Source of the DNA: an uncultured Bacillota bacterium
GTDB lineage: Bacteria; Bacillota_I; Bacilli_A; RFN20; CAG-631
Direction: 5' to 3'
DNA length: 7,467 bases
Assembly (NCBI GenBank): GCA_905197115.1
Contig: CAJJXN010000067.1
Coordinates: 1-7,467, forward strand
The position numbers and the translations under genes were made by a program. Below are positions 1 to 5,100 of the stretch, one piece after another. Position 1 is the stretch's first letter. Each line of letters starts with the position of its first letter. Under the pieces are notes generated by a model. It did no database searches. It saw nothing but the letters and a program-made list of their open reading frames with translations, and was not told the DNA's origin.

Positions 1-30
1 CATTTATATAAAATAAATGTTAATATATTT

Positions 31-60
31 TTAACAAAATCCTTGACTTGTTAATATAAT
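31..60 (+). promoter_or_regulatory. Candidate promoter P1 (sigma-A-like)
   Basis: A TTAACA -35-like box (31-36, one mismatch to TTGACA) is followed after 18 nt by a perfect TATAAT (55-60). Transcription would begin near 67, leaving a leader of about 48 nt before the ATG at 115. AT-rich DNA produces such boxes by chance, but the position directly ahead of the first gene of a tight operon supports it. It overlaps candidate P2, so either or both may be used. Confidence 0.5.
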
Positions 61-70
61 GTTTTAAAAT
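43..70 (+). promoter_or_regulatory. Candidate promoter P2 (sigma-A-like)
   Basis: TTGACT (43-48, five of six to consensus) is followed after 16 nt by TAAAAT (65-70, five of six). Transcription would begin near 77, just upstream of the palindrome at 81-97. It competes with P1 for the same DNA. TTGAC is the stronger -35, while P1 has the stronger -10. Transcript-end mapping would be needed to choose. Confidence 0.5.
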
Positions 71-97
71 AGAATTATAAGTTAACGATATGTTAAC

Positions 98-109
98 AAA
101 AGGAGGTGA
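98..109 (+). promoter_or_regulatory. Strong Shine-Dalgarno deciding the first gene's start
   Basis: The string AAAAGGAGGTGA is a near-complete complement of the 16S rRNA 3' end. A GTG at 106-108 is in frame with the gene but lies inside this site, so it cannot be the start. The ATG at 115, eight nt after AGGAGG, is the correct one and removes three residues from the longest open frame. Confidence 0.85.
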
Positions 110-114
110 ATAAA

Positions 115-384
115 ATGAAAGAATTAAGTGTTGCGATTAGTGTAGTAGGACTTCTTGGTTCTATTTCAAGTATTATCTTTGCATTCTTAGCCTTTAAAAG
201 AAATGAGAAAAAAGAGGATAAAAAAGAAGGAGAAAATGTAGGACAGCTGCAATCGGATATCAAATACATTGTAAAGACACTCTTAAAATTAGAAGAAGAA
301 TTTACAAAATTAGATGATCGAGATAGACAAATGCTAGAGCGACTGTCAAAAGTAGAGCAGAGTCTTAACATGATTCAAAGATAA
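115..384 (+). CDS. Small single-TM coiled-coil protein of phage lysis-cassette type
   Basis: This is an 89-residue protein. Residues about 5-27 form one hydrophobic membrane segment, followed by a strongly charged Lys/Glu linker (about 29-40). The rest, about 42-88, has a heptad-like helical pattern starting with GQLQSDIKYI and rich in Leu, Glu and Lys, so probably a coiled coil. The arrangement of N-terminal TM, charged linker and SDIKYI-type helix resembles small proteins encoded immediately ahead of holins in phages of Clostridia and other Bacillota, and is broadly like XhlA-type holin partners. The product would sit in the cytoplasmic membrane with its coiled coil in the cytosol or outside; topology cannot be decided here. 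The holin gene follows after 19 nt. Base composition looks less AT-extreme than the RHS gene. The precise role is unknown; holin accessory or modulator is an inference. Confidence 0.75.
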   Translation: MKELSVAISVVGLLGSISSIIFAFLAFKRNEKKEDKKEGENVGQLQSDIKYIVKTLLKLEEEFTKLDDRDRQMLERLSKVEQSLNMIQR

Positions 385-403
385 AGAAAGGAGGATAAGA
401 AAG

Positions 404-673
404 ATGGAATTTAGTAGTGTACCTATTATCGTTGTATGTTGCTATTTAATGGGAGAAATTTATAAGGTCATATTTAAGAAAAGACCAAAAACATACAAAT
501 TGATTCCTGTTCTTGTCTCTATTAGTGGAGGAATACTAGGCATCTTGATTTATCTAACGAATAAAGAAATGATAATGAATGCAAGTAATATCTGGATAGC
601 CTTAGGAATAGGAATCATCAGTGGCGCAAGTTCCACAGGAACGAATCAAATCATTAAACAATTAAAAAAATAG
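404..673 (+). CDS. Phage holin, Hol44-like (holin superfamily V type)
   Basis: This is an 89-residue, very hydrophobic protein with three likely membrane segments at about residues 6-24, 33-51 and 60-77. A basic loop (about 25-32) and a Lys-rich C-terminus frame them. The last segment carries GIGIISGASSTGT followed by NQIIKQL, and the N-terminus has IPV/VPI-type residues leading into YLMGEIYK; I recognise this pattern from the Hol44-like holins of Bacillota phages. Holins oligomerise in the cytoplasmic membrane and open it at a set time, releasing endolysin or other large proteins. The Shine-Dalgarno AAAGGAGG (387-394) is nine nt before the ATG. No endolysin follows as it would in a phage lysis cassette; the next genes are a nucleotidyltransferase and an RHS giant. 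It could be a prophage remnant, or a holin recruited for toxin release. Confidence 0.8.
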   Translation: MEFSSVPIIVVCCYLMGEIYKVIFKKRPKTYKLIPVLVSISGGILGILIYLTNKEMIMNASNIWIALGIGIISGASSTGTNQIIKQLKK

Positions 674-690
674 AAAAGGAGGAATAAAAA

Positions 691-1542
691 ATGATTTTAA
701 AAGAAGAAATAACTTTAAAAAGTTTTTACAGAGTAATTGAATTTGTAAAAAAATTAAAGGGAGTAAAAATGGATCATGAAAAGTATAAAAAAATTATTTT
801 TGATCAAATTCAAATTGAATCGAATGAAGAAAAACAAATAAAAAACTTTAGCGATTCATACTTATATTTATTAAATAATACAAATCAGAATTTGAGTTAT
901 GATTTGTTAGAAAATAGTTATTATTTATTAAGTCATAAAAAGTTGAAAAAGAAACATTGTGAAGAAATATTAAAACACTATTATCAAAATAAAGACGATA
1001 TAAGCTATTTAATTGCGAGTAAATTGCACATATTGATTCAAAATATAATTCATTTTAATAAAATAGAATTTGCATTTATGATAACGAATTTTGTTTTAAT
1101 ACAAAAAGGGCGGGCAGCAGTTATCCCAAAATTTTCAAATAAAACTTATAAAGAATACTTACAAAATAATGACTCAAATGCTTTGTCTAAACTTTTTAGT
1201 CAAAATGGAAGAATTATAAATGTTGAATTAAATACAAATACAATATCAAAAGTTGAAATTATTCGTAAAATAAGAGGTTTAAAAAATTTGTTAATAAAAC
1301 AATATGGTGTAAAACAATTATATTTATATGGATCATATGCAAAACAAAATGAAAATACGCAAAGTGACATTGATATTTTAATTCAATTTAATCTTTCTAT
1401 TGATGAAAAAGAGAAAAAGATTGCAGCCATTCAAGAAACGATTCAAAGATTGCTAGGTAAAAAAATAGATTTAATTGATTTTGACGAAGCTTTCGCACTT
1501 TTAGATTTAAATGAGCTAAGTCACACAATACCAATTTTATAA
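691..1542 (+). CDS. Fic-like/MNT-type nucleotidyltransferase two-domain protein
   Basis: This is a 283-residue soluble protein. The C-terminal domain (about 187-283) has the minimal nucleotidyltransferase signature of the Pol-beta superfamily: GSYAKQN at 214-220, SDID at 225-228 (D226 and D228 as metal ligands) and KIDLIDFD at 258-265, where D260 is the likely third carboxylate. It therefore looks catalytically intact and could transfer nucleotides to a protein or RNA. The N-terminal half (about 55-165) is helical. Its segment around 105-155 (IASKLHILIQ, then FAFMITNFVL, then a Gly and VIPK) lines up by eye with the helices surrounding the Fic active site, but the HPFxDGNGR catalytic motif is absent, so this part would be an inactive Fic-like scaffold; this is tentative. 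The start at 691 follows AAAGGAGG by eight nt. A second in-frame ATG at 769 also has a Shine-Dalgarno-like site. It sits 17 nt after the holin and 22 nt before the RHS gene. Possible roles are toxin modifier, regulator or protective factor. Confidence 0.75.
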   Translation: MILKEEITLKSFYRVIEFVKKLKGVKMDHEKYKKIIFDQIQIESNEEKQIKNFSDSYLYLLNNTNQNLSYDLLENSYYLLSHKKLKKKHCEEILKHYYQNKDDISYLIASKLHILIQNIIHFNKIEFAFMITNFVLIQKGRAAVIPKFSNKTYKEYLQNNDSNALSKLFSQNGRIINVELNTNTISKVEIIRKIRGLKNLLIKQYGVKQLYLYGSYAKQNENTQSDIDILIQFNLSIDEKEKKIAAIQETIQRLLGKKIDLIDFDEAFALLDLNELSHTIPIL

Positions 1543-1564
1543 ATAGAAAAGGAGAAAAAAGAAA

Positions 1565-2149
1565 ATGAAACAGCAATATACAAATTTAACTAAAAATCCA
1601 ACAATTGAAATTTTAAATTATTATATTAAAGAAGAAAAAATAACAGATAGAGAAATCAAAAGAAGTATTTGTCCAGAACAAGAAATATTAAAAATTAATA
1701 AAAATTATATTTTATTTGTGCAAATGAAAGTATCCAAAGATTATCCACTTAAAGAGTTGTTTTATTATATAACAACTCAAAAAGTAAAAAAAGAAATTAA
1801 ATTAAGAATATGGGAAACAAGACTTTCTTCACTCGCTAAACCATTATCAGAACAAGTCATAGAGGAAGCAGGTAAAATAAGAGAGAGACATTTAAATTTA
1901 AAAGAAGAGGTGGTTATCCCTGCTAAAGAAGAAAGAAAAAATCATATTATTGAAATTACACAACATATTTCTATAATAAAAGATTCTATTTATCAATTTT
2001 ATATAGAAATTGTAGATGATGATGAAGACAATGAATTTGAAATCATTCATAATCATTATTTATTAAATAAAGAAATTGTAGGACAAGCAATGATTAATGT
2101 TGAGGGAAAAGGGCTTGAACCTGAAATTGGATTTGAAACTATTTCAAAA
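1565..2149 (+). other. RHS protein N-terminal head (unassigned)
   Basis: Residues 1-195 match nothing I recognise with certainty. The part from about residue 40 (a long beta-rich stretch with LRIWETRLSS near 82-90) recalls by position the DNRLRE-type beta domain that precedes YD repeats in many Bacillota RHS proteins, but the conserved residues are not evident. An acidic patch, VDDDEDNE, lies near 150-158. This part would be the first to leave the cell and may carry an export or docking function; that is speculation. Confidence 0.35.
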
Positions 2150-5100
2150 CCACATATTGGGACAAGTTTCATTCATATGAGAACAAGGAATCTAATTCAT
2201 CATTTTCAAGAAATGAGTACAAATGATAAAAGAGTACCAATAGAATTTTCAATTATTTTTAATAAAGTAATCAATTCTAATGTTAATTATGTTGGAAAAA
2301 ATATGAGACCCTCTTTTTATTATCAAATTACAAAATACGATCAAGTTGTAACAATTGAAGATGCTAGTGGAGCAAAATATTATTATCAAAAAATGACTTT
2401 AAGTAGTATAAAAAAAGAAGAATATGGAATTAAAAAAGTAGAAGAAAATGAAACAATTGTTTATTATGAGCCTTATACAAAAAATTATTTATATTATAAA
2501 AAGAATAATGAAATTGTTCATTATGATCAACAAGAAAATAAAATTTTATTTCAAAATAGCAATTTCAAAATTAATGGTGAAAATAGAATGATTACGCGAA
2601 TTCAAAAATTAACATCAAAAAGTGGTTCATTTATTGAATACAAATGGAGTAATCAGTATTTAGAAAAAATAAGCAATTCAAGTGGCGATTATGTTTATAT
2701 CAATTATGATTCAGGTAAAAAGCAAATTGAAACAATCGATTATTCTACATTACAAGAAGTAATGAGTTTAACCTATGATGCCACTTCGACTTTAATCGGT
2801 ATAAAAATAGAAAAATATAACGGATCTTCTAAAAGTAGTTCTACAAATGTTACGATAGTTCAAAATATTGAAATTTTATATCAATCTAATCGAATTAAAG
2901 AAATAAAAAATCTTAAATCAAATGATTATATTCAATATAGCTATGAATTAGAGCAAGTAAAAGAAGTAAAAGAGAAAGAATTAAGTACACAAAAACAATA
3001 TATCTATCAATACGATTATTACAAAGAGCTTTTTACTAAAAAAATATTTGAAAATATTATAGAAGTTTCAGAGGGTCAAGAAACAAGTTTAATTTTATAC
3101 TATGAATTAGATGATTATGATCGAATTATATCCATGCATGATAATGAAGGATATTTTCAAACATGGAATTATGATGAAATAGAAGATGGAAAAATAAGTA
3201 AGAAAGAGCAGCCATATTACACAGCATGTATAGCTAAGCAAACAAACTACTTAAAAAATTGGAATTTTCATCAATTTAATGAAAAAGAAAAGTGGATTAT
3301 ACCGCCTGATAAAGCAAAAGATATTTCAAGTGAAAAATATATAAATGAAGATTTTCAGTTACAAAGATTTAAAAGTGACCTTATGATTAGTCAAAATTTT
3401 AAATTCTATCGAAGTGGTACATATCAAATTAAAATGATGATAGGAAAATCAGATAACTTCAAAGTACGACTAGAAAGTGATTTATACACGAAAGAACTAT
3501 CATTCTCACGAATAAGTGAATTAGCACAGTGGGACAAGATCATTAGTGAAGAAGTTTTTATAGATGAAGAAATGGCAAAAAAAGAATTTCAAATAAAAGT
3601 TTTATGTCCACAAAATGGGGTTTTAAAATATGTTATTTTAAATCGCAAAGAAGATGCAAAAATAGAAAATCTCGTGAAAAATGGCTTTTTTGTAGATTTT
3701 GATGATAAGGCAAAAGCGATTGGTTGGCAGTGTAGTGAAAACGCTAAATTACAAGATGGCAATTGTGGATATTTAGGTAATTACATAGCAATGATTAATA
3801 AAGACTTTCAACGAAATTGGATTAAACAAGAAATTCAAGAAAAAGGGAGCCCACATCAAAAATATACTTTAATTATTGATAGTTCTAGCAAAATCTATAA
3901 ACATGAAAGTTTGAAAGTTAGTATTACTTTTCATCATTTGGATAATGATGAAGAAACTTATCATTTCGATATTGGAAAAAGAGATTCCGGTGGTTTCTTT
4001 TCTAGAACGATTTCTTCCACAAAGGCATTTAGTAAAATTACAATTCAAATTGAAAGTTTAACTAAAAAAACAATTTGTATTTTGGGAGTAATACTAAAAA
4101 AAGAAGTAGGAAGTGGATATTATCAATATAATAGATTTGGGAATATATCTCAAATAAATGATGGAAATAATATTAAATGCCAAATTATTTATGATAATAA
4201 GCAGCGAATTTATACGACAGAAACGGGTAATGGAGAATTATTTTATTATGAATATGATGAAAAGGATCGATTAAATAAAATTATAGATCAATATCAAAAC
4301 GAAGTAGAATACACTTATAATGAAAAAGATGAAATTATTCAAAAAACAATTAGGATTGAAGATGAAAGCTTTTCATTAACCTATCAATATGATCAAAGAG
4401 GTAATTTAATTCAAGTCAAGGACATATATGGTAGAATAAGACAACAAAGTTATGATGGAAAAGGGAACCTTTTAACCCAAAAAGAAAATGCAATTACATA
4501 TGAATACTTTTATGATGAAGAAGATAGACTAAAACGTTTTTTCACTCAATATCAAAACAAGAATTATGAAAATTCTTTAGATTATAGTTCAACGCAAAAA
4601 TTAATTAAAATGTCCAATAATTATGGATTAGCCTACCATTTTGAATATAGTCAAGGAAGAATCAGTAAAGAGAAACAAAATCAATTGATATTGAATGAAT
4701 ATACACATGAATTTCAAGGTAAAGAAAAGGAACAATTATATACCAATCTTCATCAATATGGGGCAAGTCCAAATAAAGAAAAAAGAATTTATAATTATAA
4801 AAATCAACTAATTAATTCATTCATTAACGACGAAAAATTACAATATGATTACGATGAGCAGGGAAGGTTAATTGCCATCTATGAAGAAAAAACAAAATTA
4901 AATCAACCTTATAATCAAAAAATGATGGATTTACAATATGATGAAAATGGAAATGTAAGTCAATTTATTTTAAATGATTATACATATCTAAATGGAAAAG
5001 TCATATTCAATGATTACTTGAAAACGCAATATGAACATGATAATTTAAATCGAGTACAACAAAAAAATGTGTTATCGAATGAAAAAGAATATCAACTCAA

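Larger units (their letters stand above)
19..97. repeat. Phased GTTAA-N7-TTAAC palindromes around the promoter
   Basis: The inverted repeat GTTAA-N7-TTAAC occurs at 19-35 and again at 81-97 with the same arm spacing. A half-conserved copy lies between them at 50-66, where the left arm is GTTAA and the right arm is degenerate. The three copies start 31 nt apart (19, 50, 81), close to three helical turns. The first overlaps the -35 of P1, the second overlaps its -10, and the third lies just downstream of both predicted starts and immediately before the Shine-Dalgarno. This is the geometry of a repressor operator set. The regulator is not in the window. Chance in AT-rich DNA is the main alternative. 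Confidence 0.4.

Noticed and set aside
106..114. GTG at 106 as start of the first gene
   Set aside because: The GTG overlaps the AGGAGG itself, whereas the ATG at 115 has optimal spacing.
1..114. rho-independent terminator, tRNA or riboswitch in the upstream region
   Set aside because: No GC-rich stem with a T-tract and no folded RNA signature is visible; the inverted repeats there are AT-only and fit operators better.
93..371. Minus-strand open frame of 92 codons opposite the first gene
   Set aside because: It is a Ser/Phe/Leu-rich mirror of the coiled-coil gene, has no good Shine-Dalgarno and no recognisable domain; the + strand gene has a near-perfect ribosome binding site and a sensible product.
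2380..3240. Frequent short TATGATGAA-like DNA repeats across the large gene as a CRISPR or satellite array
   Set aside because: They encode the recurring YD(E) protein motif at irregular spacing, so they are protein repeats, not a DNA array.
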